Shown: positions 24,551-38,692 of the stretch, one piece after another | Layout of the letters: each line of letters starts with the position of its first letter | How positions within the stretch are numbered: the first letter of the stretch is position 1 | Assembly: GCA_963070105.1 (NCBI GenBank) | Contig: OY718805.1 | Span: 9,762,652 to 9,826,651 of the forward strand | Direction: 5' to 3' | Source: Litomosoides sigmodontis | Taxonomy: Eukaryota > Nematoda > Chromadorea > Rhabditida > Onchocercidae | DNA: 64,000 bases | Program-made: the position numbers and the translations under genes | The notes under the pieces: model-generated | Told to the model about the DNA's origin: nothing | Databases searched by the model: none | What the model saw: the letters and a program-made list of their open reading frames with translations, nothing else

Positions 24551-27500
24551 ATGGAATGCGAAAATAATCCAGCATGGAAGTACTTGCGACAAACGCGCGA
24601 GCAGATGATTGCGGTATGAATTGAATTTTGCACATTTCGCTCTCGCGAAATAAAATCTTCAATTGTTTACACGATAGTGCAGTGTGAAATTTCATTAATT
24701 GAATGGTGCTATTTAATAATGACTTTTAATTTTTGATAATAATTAGTGAGCGAGCCTGAAATGCTAGGATAAATTATTGCGGAAAAAAAAAGCGAGCATT
24801 TATTTCATTGATGCTTAATTAATTGCACGGCTATTTCTGTCATTATCCTTTCTTGATTTTTATTTCCTCTTCACTTCTCATTTTTTTCTTCATTTTCAAT
24901 TCTTTCAATTTTACAAATTTCATCCATTAATTAATACATTTCTCTCTGTTCATTATCATTTGCATCCTATCGCTCACATATTATTTGTCTTGAAAGCACT
25001 TGCCCATAACACATGATGATGTCAGAATTGGAATGCTCGAAGAGAATGAATCTCTATTTTCCACCTGAAATTTATTAAAGTCAAAATTGCTATTTTTATA
25101 AATGAATATCGAAGTTGCATTTTCTTCAGATATCACTTCAACAAATACATTTGTTTATTAGTGATTTTCACCAATACTATTCATTATCACTCACTTCCTC
25201 TCTCTCTCTCTCTCTCTCCCTCTCTCATATCATTCATTTATTACAGGAAATTAACTCACATTAGCCATATGGGATGCTTTAAATTAAGGAAAAATTCGAT
25301 GAACGACTAAAAATAATTCGATCCAAATTTTCCTATTATTATTTTGTCTTTCGAAAAATGAAGCAAAATGTGGCAGAAAAATTGAAAAATGTGAAATTAA
25401 TGAGATGACAGAGACGGACGGACGAACAGGCAAACAAACAAACGAATAAATTGAAACAACGAACAGATATCGTAGGAAAATTGAATTATAACCACCCACT
25501 CAGCATGTACTCGTACGAGCTACTACTCAACCTGTACTCATCGACGGGTACGTGATACTCAACCAGTACTCATCAACGGGTACGTGATACTCAACCAGTA
25601 CTCATCAACGGATAGGAGCTGTATGCATCCATTCAACCTGTAATCTGTAACTCATCAATGACTACAGTTATCCACGCAACCTATGATCCATCAAAATGAA
25701 CAAATACTTCACGATGCTTCAACTTTTTTTGCCTCGAAATAGACAAGAGAAAAAATTGAAAGCAGAGGAGAACGGAAGAAAAAAAAAAGAAAAGTTTGAT
25801 TTAAAAAAAAGAGCAAAATTTTTTCAGTCAAAAAATAATTTGAAGAATTTTTTATAGATCGATGAATTGGTAGGAATGCTGCATTTAATTTTTCTATCTA
25901 CAATGTTAAAAACTATGTTTTTTTTGCTATGTAATCGAAATTTTTTCAAAATTATTTTTAAAGTTATGAATTTCAATAGGAGCTTATTTTATTTCTAAAG
26001 ATATAATAAAATTTTTGGTTTTTCTTTTTTTTTTTTTTTAAAAAACTTTATTGTAATACTTTTCTGCTCTCTTTTTCCCATTTTCTTTCTCATCTTCTTC
26101 TCTCGCTCTCTCCCTCTGCGTCTTTCTCGTCCATTATTTTTATATTTGAGCATATTTTTTAAAAAAAAAAATGGCAATTACTTGGGCTCATTTAAAATTC
26201 ATAATCAATAAAGGTCACAGCGATCATTGTGATAGCTCAACAAGCAGCTTTGTTCGACGACATCTTCCGCATTCCAACTAATCATCAGAGCAACTGAGTA
26301 TCTTTTAATTTCGAGCAATTGCTGATCTCTTTATCTTTTCTAGGATCAATCGAAACCGTACGATTCGAAGAAAAATGTCTGGATTCCGGATCCGGAAGAT
26401 GGTTACATTGCCGCGGAAGTTAAGTCGAGCAAAGGTGACACTGTCACCGTAGTTTCTGCTCGTGGAAATGAGGTTATAATTTTGAAAACTTTTAGAAAGC
26501 TTTTCAAAAAAAAATTTAAACTTTTTTTTCGAAATTTTTTTGACCGTCAAAATTTAAGCGTATTGCCCTTTAGCGCTAAATGAAAGGAACGAATTTAACT
26601 CTCATCCGATGGAAACATTGTTCTCAAAAAATTTTCCAAATACTTTTAATCTCTTCAATAGCAGTTTTGCAATAAAAATTTTTTTCAACTAATTGAAATC
26701 AATAAGTAAATCAATTAATTTAATTAAGTATTCATGATTGAAAGAAAGATGAACATTGGATGTTTACTGTTTTCTGTTTCAGGTGACATTGAAAGCCGAA
26801 ATTGTGCAGGAAATGAATCCACCAAAATTCGAGAAAACGGAAGACATGTCAAATCTTACTTTCCTGAATGACGCTTCCGTTCTGCACAACCTGCGTGCAC
26901 GTTATGGTCAGATGCTAATCTATGTAAGTTATTTATATTATTGCTTTTTTTTTTTCTAAAATTTCCCCTATGACTCGTGTGAAACAGCCATTTATTTTAT
27001 ATCGTATTTTTTACAAAATTATTTATTTTTTTAAATTTTACAGAAAAATCACCTCTTCTTCTCTCTCCACTCCTCTCAGTCATTTTGAGTGAAATTAGAT
27101 TTTAATTGGCTGATTGATATTTTTCTAATATTGCAACAGTGTTCTACCATTTTACTTCCAGTACTTAGTCAGGGATTTGAATAAGATTTACATTCAAATT
27201 TAGTAAAAAGTATATTTTTAATTAAATTTATTTGCAGACGTATTCGGGACTGTTCTGCGTTGTAATTAATCCGTACAAGAGACTTCCAATTTACGAACCA
27301 TCCGTAGCCGAAATGTATATGGGTAAACGACGAACCGAAATGCCTCCCCATCTATTTGCTGTTTCTGATGAAGCATACCGGAATATGCTAATTGACCATG
27401 AAAATCAATCAATGTTAATTACCGGTGAATCTGGTGCCGGAAAAACTGAGAACACGAAAAAGGTCGTTTCATTCTGTTTTTTTTTATTTTTTTAAAAATT

Positions 27501-30500
27501 AATATCTTTAAACAATAGCATTAGTACGAATGTATTTGCAGCAGAAAAAAAGCTTATAAGTGGGAAAGTCTCAAACGAAGAAAAATCAGAATTCCTCATA
27601 AGAATTTGGTCAAATTTAATCGATTTAAATTATTAAAAGTACCATACACGTGTCCGGATCCTGCTATCCGGAATTGCATAAATCAGATTATCCTGTTTCT
27701 TTTTTTTTGTTATATGAAATGAATTGATAACTTTAGGTTATTGCTTACTTCGCAACGGTAGGCGCATCGCAGTCGCGACAGGAAGCTGCACAAGCGGGTA
27801 AGGAGGTGGTGGAGGATCCGTCGAAAAAGAAAGTAACATTGGAGGATCAGATTGTCCAAACAAATCCGGTACTGGAAGCATTCGGTAATGCGAAAACTGT
27901 CCGGAACAATAATTCCTCTCGATTCGGCAAATTCATTCGAATTCACTTCTCCAAGCTTGGCCGTGTCGCTTCATGTGACATTGAACATTGTTAGTTTCAT
28001 TAACTTTTTCCAAAGAAATTTTCCATAAAATTTCCTTTCCTGCTTCCATACCGAAATACTCTTTTACGGATGAACTGAATTGTTCACCTTCAATACGACT
28101 AAATCATTCCAATCTTCAAACCAAAAGAAAACCATTCAACAAAAGCTATAATTTCCGCCTTCATAGAAGCAATGAAATTATCAGCAAAACAAAAAATTTA
28201 TTATATTAAAAAAAATTCCAAAAATTTTTTCACACATTATAAAATAAATTTCAAAGTTGTAATTTTTAACTAATTCAAACTGTTAATTCAGAAAAGGATG
28301 AATTTTAATTGTGAATTTTAATAGATTTGCTCGAAAAATCTCGTGTTATTCGACAAGCGCCGGGTGAACGATGCTATCACATATTCTATCAACTTTGTTC
28401 CGATCACATACCAACATTGAAGAAGGATTTGCTGTTGGATAAGCCACTGAAGGAGTACTACTTTGTTGCACAAGCTGAGCTTTCAATCGATGGCATCGAT
28501 GATAAGGAGGAACATCAACTGACCGACGAAGCATTCGATATTTTACACTTTTCATTTCAAGAAAAAACCGACTGCTATAAATTGATGGCAGCAATAATGC
28601 ACATGGGAAATATGAAATTTAAACAACGGCCACGTGAGGAGCAAGCGGAACCGGATGGTACAGATGAAGCGGAAAAAGCATCCGCAATGTACGGTATTGG
28701 TCATGAAGATTTCCTAAAAGCGCTAACAAAGCCGAAAGTGAAAGTTGGCAATGAATGGGTCAACAAAGGTCAGAATATTGACCAGGTAACGTGGGCGGTC
28801 GGCGCAATGGCAAAAGGCCTGTATTCACGAGTGTTCAATTGGCTTGTGAAAAAGTGCAACAAAACGTTGGATCAGAAGGGTATTTCACGCGATTTCTTCA
28901 TTGGCGTACTGGATATTGCCGGATTTGAAATCTTTGATGTAATTTATCTCAAAATTATAAGAATAATTTTTTTTGCAAGATTGAACTAGTGATGAAATTT
29001 TGAAAAATTCAAAAAATTTCACACTTCAATCAATGTCGTTAATTAAATTATTTAGTTGCATTTGATTAATTAAAAAAAGAAAGAAAAAAATGTAAAAATG
29101 GATTTTTTTGAATAAATAATATGAGTAATAATAATTTATTATATGTAAATTTTTGATAAATTAATTTTTCCTTCCTTTCATGCCTTTTTTCTTCAATTAT
29201 TGAATCGAATATAGCAGATGACTTAAACTGTTTCATAGGACTAATTTTTTTTTTTTGCTAACTTAACAAACAACTTCTATGATACATTTTGTAGATAAAT
29301 TCAAATTCGCTGAATTGACTAAATTTCACTTTTATTTCAATTTGTTGTGTTTTTCTTTCAGTTCAATTCATTCGAACAACTTTGGATTAATTTCGTAAAT
29401 GAAAAATTGCAACAGTTTTTCAACCATCACATGTTCGTGTTGGAGCAGGAAGAGTACGCTCGTGAAGGCATCCAATGGACATTCATCGATTTCGGTTTGG
29501 ATTTACAGGCTTGCATTGAATTAATTGAAAAACCACTGGGTATACTGTCGATGTTGGACGAGGAATGCATCGTGCCGAAAGCAAGCGATCTTACATTGGC
29601 GCAAAAATTAAACGATCAGCACCTGGGAAAGCATCCGAATTTTGAAAAGCCTAAGCCGCCGAAGGGGAAACAGGGTGAAGCGCACTTTGCTATGCGACAC
29701 TACGCCGGTACTGTGCGGTACAATGTAAGCAACTGGTTGGAGAAGAACAAGGATCCGCTGAATGATACTGTTGTATCGGTGATGAAGCATTCGACCGGCA
29801 ATGCGCTTTTAACCGAAATTTGGCAAGACTATACGACACAAGAAGAAGCCGCCGCTGCTGCGAAAGGTTACTCTTCCGCTCTTTCTTGCAACAAAAATTA
29901 TATTAATTTTAATAATCATGTTAACAAATTAGAAGAAAAAATATTTAAATGATTTTCAAAGTATTTTCAATAGCTTATAACCACTCAATAATAGCAATTA
30001 ATAGTAATAATTAATAATAGTAAGTAACAACAATAATAATTAATAATAGTAAGCAACAACAATAATAATAATAATAATTAATAATAATAATGGTAATTAA
30101 TAATAGTAATTAATAACAATAATAATTAATAATAATAAATAACAATAAATAATAATAATAATTAGCAATAATAATAATTAATAATAATAATTTACCATTT
30201 GATGGTTTTTGCATTTAATTCAAATTAATTGTTAGAGTTATTAATTTTGTTACGAATGAAATAGAGAAAGGAATGAATTGGCAGTAATTTCAAAATTTAC
30301 TGTAAATTACTCCGTAAATTGATTGATAATACTTTGAAATTAACTGGAGGCAAATGATGGACGAAGCTAATACCCTTTTATCATTGCAGTCATTCATCTG
30401 TTAATAATAATGATAATTTGATACTTCTTATCAATTAGTCAGGGATAAGAATTGTCGGAATATGTTTCTTTTCGTTAAAAAATAAAATATTTTAATTCAC

Positions 30501-33500
30501 TATAAATTTGAGTATTTTTTTCTCATTAGAACTTAATTGTTTCAAATTCAAACTCTTAAAAATTCCTAGTGCAATATTTTCCTTATCTGTTTTCAGACGG
30601 AGGAGGAGGTGGTAAAAAGAAGGGTAAATCCGGTTCATTCATGACCGTTTCCATGTTGTACCGTGAATCATTGAATAATTTGATGACAATGCTGAATATG
30701 ACTCATCCACACTTCATTCGTTGTATCATACCAAATGAGAAGAAGCAATCCGGTTTACTGGATGCTGCATTGGTGTTAAATCAGCTAACGTGTAACGGTG
30801 TACTGGAAGGTATACGTATCTGCCGTAAAGGTTTCCCTAACAGGTATCATATATTCCATTCAGTTACATTTTACAAATAATACATCGAAGTTTCCGTTAA
30901 TTTTAACTATCTGAAATTTTGAATAAATTTAAAAAATAACCAAATTGAATTGTATATATATATATATATTCAATACAAAAATATATTCAATTTGACAGCT
31001 GATTAGAATTTCAAAAGCAACTCTTAGCTTTGCGTTGTGCATTACATCTAATATCGAGCGGTCATAAAATGAAAAATATTTACATAATTATAATTTAAAA
31101 CAATGTATAATAATTTCAATAATTCACAAGGTTTTAATTTGAAAGAATTCACTAAAATTTGAGCTGCGTAATGCTGAATGGTTTATAGAATGGTACATAA
31201 AGATTTCAAGCAACGCTACTCATTGCTCGCCGCCGACGAATCAGTGAGTACCACAGATGTGAAGAAGTGTGTGGAAGCAATGTTGAAGAGACTGGTTAAG
31301 GACAACGTGCTAACTGATGAGAATTTCCGCCTGGGTGAAACGAAAGTGTTCTTCAAAGCTGGCATACTGGCGCACTTGGAAGACGTCCGCGATGAAGCGC
31401 TAAAAATGCTTGTGACGAAATTGCAGTCGCAAATTAAGTGGTATTTGGGTCTGACGGACAAGAAGCGACGTTTTCAGCAAAAGGCTGGCTTAATTGTGCT
31501 GCAGCGAAATGTTCGTGCGTGGTGCTCGTTGCGTACGTGGCCGTGGTTTAAACTGTACACCAAAGTTCGACCAATGCTAAAGGAAGGAAAGGTTGCCGAG
31601 GAGATGGAAAAATTGAGTGAAAAACTGAAATCACTTGAGGAAACGTTACAAAAAGAGGAAAGTTTACGCAAAGATTTAGATAATGCGGCAAAAAAAATGG
31701 AAACAGAGAAGGCGGAATTGTTTGAAAAATTGGAAGCCGTTAAGAATAATCTTACCACGTCAGCGGGGACTCTCTCACAAATGGAAAGTGCAAAAACGGA
31801 CGCGGACAAGAAACTTGAGGTAAAATTCCATCATCAAATTTCAATACCACCTGTTCCTTCAGGGTAGTTTAGAATGGAGCACTAACATCGCACACTGCTT
31901 GAAACTGATGTTTTTAGATATTGCAAGATTTTCGCTCATTTGTTTTCTCTTCTTTTTTCAGGAACTGAACGAACAGCTTGCCGATGTTGAGGATCAAAAT
32001 ACGGAAATTCAACGATCGAAGAAGAAAGTGGAAGGTGAAATTGATTCATTAAAGAAGCAAATTCAAGATTTGGAAATGAGTGCACGTAAAGCAGAAATGG
32101 AAAAGCAGTCGAAAGATCATCAAATTCGTTCACTTCAGGATGAGCTTCAGCAGCAGGGCGAATCTATAGCTAAATTAAATAAGGAAATTAAACATCAGGA
32201 AGAAATGAATAAGAAAATTACGGAAGATTTACAAGGTGAAGAAGATAAAACAAATCATGCAAATAAGGTTAAGAGTAAATTGGAGCAGACGTTGAATGAT
32301 TTGGAAGACAGTTTGGAGCGTGAGCGACGTGAAAAAGCTGACAGTGAAAAGTCAAAGAGGAAACTTGAGGGCGAATTAAAAATTGTGCAAGAAACAATTG
32401 AGGAAGCAACACGTCAACGACGTGACTTGGAAAATAATTTGAAACGAAAAGAGGCGGAAATGAACGCGTTAGTCAGTCGATTAGAAGATGAGCAATCAAC
32501 GATTAGTAAATTACAGCGACAAATTAAGGAATTGCAAAGCCGTGCAGCGGAACTGGAAGATGAGGTGCATAATGAGCGGCAATCACGATCAAAAACTGAT
32601 AAGGCACGCACGGAAATCCAACGTGAATTGGAAGAATTAAATGATCGCCTGGACGAGCAAGGTGGCGCAACGGCAGCACAAATAGAAATTAATAAGAAGC
32701 GTGAGGCCGAAGTAGCTAAACTTCGTCGTGATATTGAGGAAGCTAATATGAGTCATGAAAGTCAACTGGCTGCATTACGTAAAAAGCACACTGATGCAGT
32801 TGCTGAATTAAGTGATCAATTGGATCAAATTCAAAAACAGAAGCAAAAATTGGAAAAGGACAAATCGCAATGTATACGAAATGCGGAAGAATTAGCTGCT
32901 CAACTGGACGGTCAAAGTGCTGCTAAAATTAGCAATGAAAAATTAACAAAACAATTCGAAATGCAGTTAAACGATTTGCAAGCACGTGCAGAGGAGCAAT
33001 CACGTCAGTTACACGATTACAGTTCAATACGAAATCGTCTTTCGAATGAAAATAGCGATATGTTGCGACAATTGGAAGATGCAGAAGAGCAAGTTGCAAC
33101 GTTACAACGATTTAAAATTCAACTAATGCAGCAAATTGAAGATGTTCGTTCAGCTGCCGATGAAGAAGTACGTGAACGACAAACGCTTGCAGCGCAAGTG
33201 AAAAATTTACAGGTAGAGGCGGAACAGGCACATAACAGTTTGGAAGAGGAGATTGAATCGAAGAATGAAGTGGCAAGGCAATTAAGTAAAGCGCATGGTG
33301 AAATTCAGCAGTGGCAGTCACGTTTCGAACAAGATGGCATGCTTCAAGCTACGGAAATGGAAGAGATTCGTCGTAAGCAAGGAATTAAAATTAGTGAGTT
33401 GCAAGAAGCGCTTCAACAAGCTAATCATAAGATTGTATCATTGGAAAAAGCACGATCACGTCTGCTTGGTGACCTGGATGATGCGCAAGTGGATGTGGAG

Positions 33501-36500
33501 CGTGCGAATGCTACGGCAAGTCAGTTGGAGAAGAAACAAAAAGGCTTCGATGCAGTAAATTTTTATGAAATTTCAACCTAAATATTTCATTGGTCTCTTA
33601 GAGTTCTACTAGACCTAACCAGTTGCGTGTCTCCTTTTTTTTTAACCAAAATATGACGTAGAATCGATCAGGTATTTCTGTGTAAAATAGTTTCAAATGC
33701 TTTTTTTCTACAAATTTAATATAATTTTTTTTGTAACTTTTAAAAAACTAAAACTTTAGAGAATGTCGTCAATTTGAATATTTTCACTATATTTTTCACT
33801 TATATATGCTTTTTTTTTGCCAAAAGCTTCACTAATAAAATATTTACAGCTTGTGGATGAGTGGAAAAAGAAAGCCGATGATATGGCTGCAGAACTTGAC
33901 GCTGCGCAACGTGAGGTGCGCAATTTGTCGACAGATTTATTCAAAATGAAAGCAACCCACGAGGAGTATTCGGAAACAGTTGAGGGACTGCGTCATGAAA
34001 ATAAAGCATTAAGTCACGAAATTCGAGAGTTGACTGATCAACTGGGTGAAGGTGGACGCTCACATCATGAAATGCAAAAAATGATCCGACGATTGGAAAT
34101 TGAAAAGGAGGAATTGCAGCATGCGCTTGACGAAGCGGAAGGTAAATCATTGTTTTGGAATCATTTCGAATAGCATGTAGCATGTGAAATTAAGAATTCA
34201 GACGATAAACATAGCAATGAAATAATTTTATGCAAAAGCAAGAGAATCGTTTTATTTTTCAGGAGCGTTAGAAGCGGAAGAGAGTAAAGTAATGCGAGCG
34301 CAGGTGGAAGTTTCACAGATACGCTCTGAAATTGAGAAGCGAATTCAGGAGAAAGAAGAAGATTTTGAAAATACACGACGAAATCATCAACGTGCATTGG
34401 AATCAATGCAAGCATCACTGGAAGCAGAATCTAAGAGCAAGAATGAGCTTTTGCGTGTAAAGAAGAAGCTTGAATCAGACATCAATGAGCTTGAAATTGC
34501 ACTCGATCATGCAAATAAAGGAAATGCCGACGCGCAAAAGACTCTAAAACGATGCACAGAACAGATTCGTGAGATTCAACTACAAGTTTGTGTTAATTCG
34601 AACTTTGCACATTTATTTGTTGAATATCTAGGTGGAGAATATAAGATTAACTGATAAGCTTAACTGCTAAGTAACTGATAAGCTATCACTTGTTTATCAT
34701 TGATAATTATTGGTGCTACTAACATTATTTCATTAATGATAGATTTAAAATTGAAATATTTTTTAATTAAATGTAAATTTTAGCTTTTAAATCTTAATTC
34801 ATTAAGTTCTGCCTAAGCTATTATTTTTTGCTGGAAAAAAATTGTTTTATTTGTGTTACGATTTCAGCGCGCTTTTATAGTTTATGAAAAACTTTCATAA
34901 ATACAACAGTAATTAAAAGTTGAGTTCTTTCAAAAGAGCCAAGTATAAGTTATTTTGATAGATTGAGGAAGAGCAACGACAACGTGACGAAATGAAACAA
35001 CATTATTATTCGGCGGAAAAACGTGTACAAATGCTGGAAGCTGAAAAGGATGAAATTGGTCAAGCGTTGGAACAAGCGGAGCATGCTCGTAAGCAAGCGG
35101 AATTTGAATCAAGTGAGAGTCGCGAGCAGGCTAACGAACTGAATATGCAAGTTAGCAATCTTAGCGCCGCAAAGAGGAAAATTGAGGGAGAGCTACAGGT
35201 AAATTTTTTGCAATTAATTGATTGATTAATTTAGTAATTGCTATTTCAGTTAAAAAATTTGTTTATATTTTTACTATAATTATTATTGGAAACTTCAACT
35301 TGCACTGAGATACAGTTTTTTTTTCTGCTTCTACTTAGACACATAACAAGTAATGGATGAACTAAGTGGTATTATCTTCTGGATCAAAGGAAACAGTCAT
35401 AATTTATGTAAATTTTAATCCTCTAGGCTATTCACGCAGACATGGATGAAACGTTGAACGAATTCCGTGCTTCGGAAGAACGTAGTAAGAGAGCAATCGC
35501 CGACGTTGAAAGGCTTGCAGAAGAATATCGACAGGAGCAGGAACATGGTTTGCACGTTGACCGAATGAGAAAAGGTCTTGAAGCGCAGATTAAAGATGTG
35601 CAGGTATATTTCACTCCAAGAAAATTTAAAATACAATTAAATTTTGACTTATTTTTAATTTCGGTAATATTAGAAACAAGTTTTTTTCAAACTCAATTTC
35701 CGCTTCTTTTCACCTTCCCAATTAATATTTTTTGCAAAAAAAAAGAGGAGAAAAATGTAAATTTTCTGATTAATCGAAGAGCAAAGAGCACTTGTAATTA
35801 TTGTTGTAAATTTGCAAAAATTAGTTAAGCATGAAAATGAAGGAAAATAATTTAGCCTAAATTGATAATGTATTTCATGCTATTTTATTATTGCTTCTAA
35901 ATTTGAAAAAGCTTAAACTTTAGGTACAATTAGACGAGGCGGAGCAAGCGGCACTTAAGGGAGGCAAAAAAGTGATTGCTAAACTAGAACAACGTATTCA
36001 TGATCTCGAAGCTGAACTTGACGGTGAACAGCATCGTTATCAGGATGCTAACAAAAATGTTGCAAAATCTGAGAGGCGAGTGCGTGAGTTACAATTTCAA
36101 GTGGACGAGGATAAGAAGAATTACGAACGTTTGCAAGATCTTGTCGACAAACTTCAAAGCAAAATTAAAACACAAAAGAAGCAATTAGAAGATGCGGTAT
36201 GCTAATTTTTTTCAAATATTCAATTTGAATTGATAATGATACAAGAATGCAAGCAGTAGATGAACAAACAGTAGGGAGTGCGTTTGAAAAATTTTATTTG
36301 ATAAATCTGAACGGATTAATTTAATTACAATTACATTCCTTGTATGATTATTCAAATCCAGTGTCACTAATACCTTCTTACCTTGCCTAATGATTATTCG
36401 GGGTAGTTCATGCTTGAACGAATCGACAAATTAGACTAATCATATGAACGGTGAACAAATTCACATTCCTAGTGCCATCGTTGTAGTGGACATATTTTTT

Positions 36501-37154
36501 TAAAGTAACGAAAAAAAGAAAAGACATTCAGCAGCGTATTATTATGCAACTGATAATGTTCACTGATAAGGAATGCATGATTTGAGGAATATCACTTGCG
36601 GAGCACACTAGGCATGCATTGGTAGCTATCTAGACGGTTGTTATACACACAAAGATTCTATCTTCCAGAAATTAATTTTGATAATAAATGATAATCCTAA
36701 CATCCATTATCATTGCACCTAGCAACAGCAACAGTAAGCGTTCACTCCTTTCCCTTTTTTTTTCATCTTCTTCTGAGATACGTGTATTATGTTATGCAGG
36801 ATGCGTGAAACATCACGTAGCAATATGTAGTTTTCATCACTTTAAATCACTTTCCCACGCTTTAGCTTTTAAAAGTGGTTCATTGAAAATAAACGCTTAT
36901 TAAATTGAAATAATTCTAATTTAATTCGTAATTTATAGGAAGAGTTAGCAAATTTAAATTTGCAAAAATATCGACAAATTCAACATCAATTGGAAGATGC
37001 TGAAGAACGTGCTGATAATGCGGAAAATTCCGTCACGAAAATGCGTTCAATGAGCCGAACGGCGATGTCACTTGGACCGGGTGGTGGATTACAGGCAGCT
37101 CGTTCCGCTACCGTACTTCGTTCACCATCTCGTAATCGAATTTCCGACTATTAG
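24551..37154 (+). CDS. unc-54: Sarcomeric myosin heavy chain, UNC-54 (MHC B)-like
   Basis: Actin-based motor of striated body-wall muscle thick filaments. Sixteen phase-consistent exons: 24551-24613, 26344-26472, 26783-26923, 27238-27462, 27737-27989, 28325-28938, 29362-29866, 30597-30843, 31189-31819, 31962-33554, 33850-34141, 34263-34585, 34962-35198, 35427-35603, 35924-36196, 36939-37154. They give about 1972 residues; C. elegans UNC-54 has 1963. Domains in order are an N-terminal SH3-like segment ([13 protein letters not shown]), P-loop GESGAGKT (residues 174-181), switch 1 NNNSSRFGK, switch 2 [12 protein letters not shown] spanning a splice site, loop 2 with [12 protein letters not shown], reactive-cysteine helix [15 protein letters not shown], lever arm, and a coiled-coil rod from about residue 850 to a short tail ending [10 protein letters not shown]. 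The N-terminus [18 protein letters not shown] matches the UNC-54 group better than MYO-3. Rod positions differ more than the head, so exact paralogy (unc-54 versus myo-1 or myo-2) is inferred. No motor residue is missing. Confidence 0.95.
25525..25613. repeat. 32-bp tandem repeat, nearly three copies, in myosin intron 1
   Basis: Units start at 25525, 25557 and 25589. Each begins ACTCAACC and contains TACTCATC and GGGTACGTGAT. The third copy is cut short by GGATAGG. Degenerate relatives (CATTCAACCTGTAATC, AACTCATCAATGACTAC) continue to about 25665. Confidence 0.9.
30000..30191. repeat. AAT-rich degenerate repeat in myosin intron
   Basis: Irregular mixture of AAT, AGT and AATTAAT units in the intron between exons 29362-29866 and 30597-30843. 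It resembles the units of the large array at 37.8 kb, but is short and irregular. Confidence 0.85.
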
Positions 37155-37327
37155 TTGATGTTTAAAAAATTTTTCCATTTTTTTTTCAAAACGAAAAAAA
37201 AACCTGTCAAGCCAATTCATTTACTTTGATTCGATGTCATAGTTCTCCTGGAATAATTACATTTTTCTTCGCTTTGATATTATTATTATTATTATTATTG
37301 TATATGTTTCAGCGATGCGACAAATAG

Positions 37328-37333
37328 AATAAA
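37328..37333 (+). terminator. Candidate polyadenylation signal of the myosin gene
   Basis: AATAAA lies 174 bases after the TAG stop of the myosin gene. A second AATAAA at 37741-37746 sits just before the 13-bp array. Which is used cannot be read from sequence. Confidence 0.5.
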
Positions 37334-37782
37334 AAAAGAAAACTATACGTTACCTAATAGGAAAAAAAATTTTTAACTTCATTAGTGATATGATGTGATA
37401 TGATATCAGATAGTATTAGACGATAATATTTGAAAGTAAAAAAAAATTGAAAAGTGATTTGATCAAAATGATTTTCATTCCGTCAATGCTAAGATATCAA
37501 ATTACAACAAATTATAATTGGTGGAGTTGAATACACAGTGTTCTCGTTTGTTTTATTATTAACTTCAATCATAGCAATACATAGGAATTGTGATGTGATA
37601 ATAGTAATAAGAAGAAAAATAGTAATTAATAGTACTGATAAAGCAAATACGGTATTAGTAGTAGTTCATTACAGTATTAATACACCCACCCACACACGCA
37701 CGCGAAACAATTACGAAGAATGAATGATGAAGAAGCAACAAATAAAAAAGGAGAAAATTGTTCACTAAATTATTTTCTATGG

Positions 37783-38692
37783 AATAATAATAATAATAAA
37801 TAATAATAATTAATAATAATTAATAATTAATAATTAATAATTAATAATAATAATTAATAATAATAATTAATAATAATAATTAATAATAATAATTAATAAT
37901 AATAATTAATAATAATAATTAATAATAATAATTAATAATAATAATTAATAATAATAATTAATAATAATAATTAATAATAATAATTAATAATAATAATTAA
38001 TAATAATAATTAATAATAATAATTAATAATAATAATTAATAATAATAATTAATAATAATAATTAATAATAATAATTAATAATAATAATTAATAATAATAA
38101 TTAATAATAATAATTAATAATAATAATTAATAATAATAATTAATAATAATAATTAATAATAATAATTAATAATAATAATTAATAATAATAATTAATAATA
38201 ATAATTAATAATAATAATTAATAATAATAATTAATAATAATAATTAATAATAATAATTAATAATAATAATTAATAATAATAATTAATAATAATAATTAAT
38301 AATAATAATTAATAATAATAATTAATAATAATAATTAATAATAATAATTAATAATAATAATTAATAATAATAATTAATAATAATAATTAATAATAATAAT
38401 TAATAATAATAATTAATAATAATTAATAATAATAATTAATAATAATAATAATTAATAATAATAATTAATAATAATAATTAATAATAATAATTAATAATAA
38501 TAATTAATAATAATAATTAATAATAATAATTAATAATAATAATTAATAATAATAATTAATAATAATAATTAATAATAATAATTAATAATAATAATTAATA
38601 ATAATAATAATAATTAATAATAATAATTAATAATAATAATTAATAATAATTAATAATAATAATTATAATTATAATAATTAATAATAATAAAA
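37783..38692. repeat. 13-bp AT minisatellite, about 68 copies
   Basis: The dominant unit is AATAATAATAATT, repeated almost without error for about 900 bases. Variant spacings of 10 and 16 bases cluster near 38398-38460 and beyond 38590. No G or C occurs in the array. Its right edge touches the stop codon of the minus-strand gene at 38693-38695, so it must form that gene's 3' untranslated region or flank. Its left edge lies about 630 bases after the myosin stop. Confidence 0.97.
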
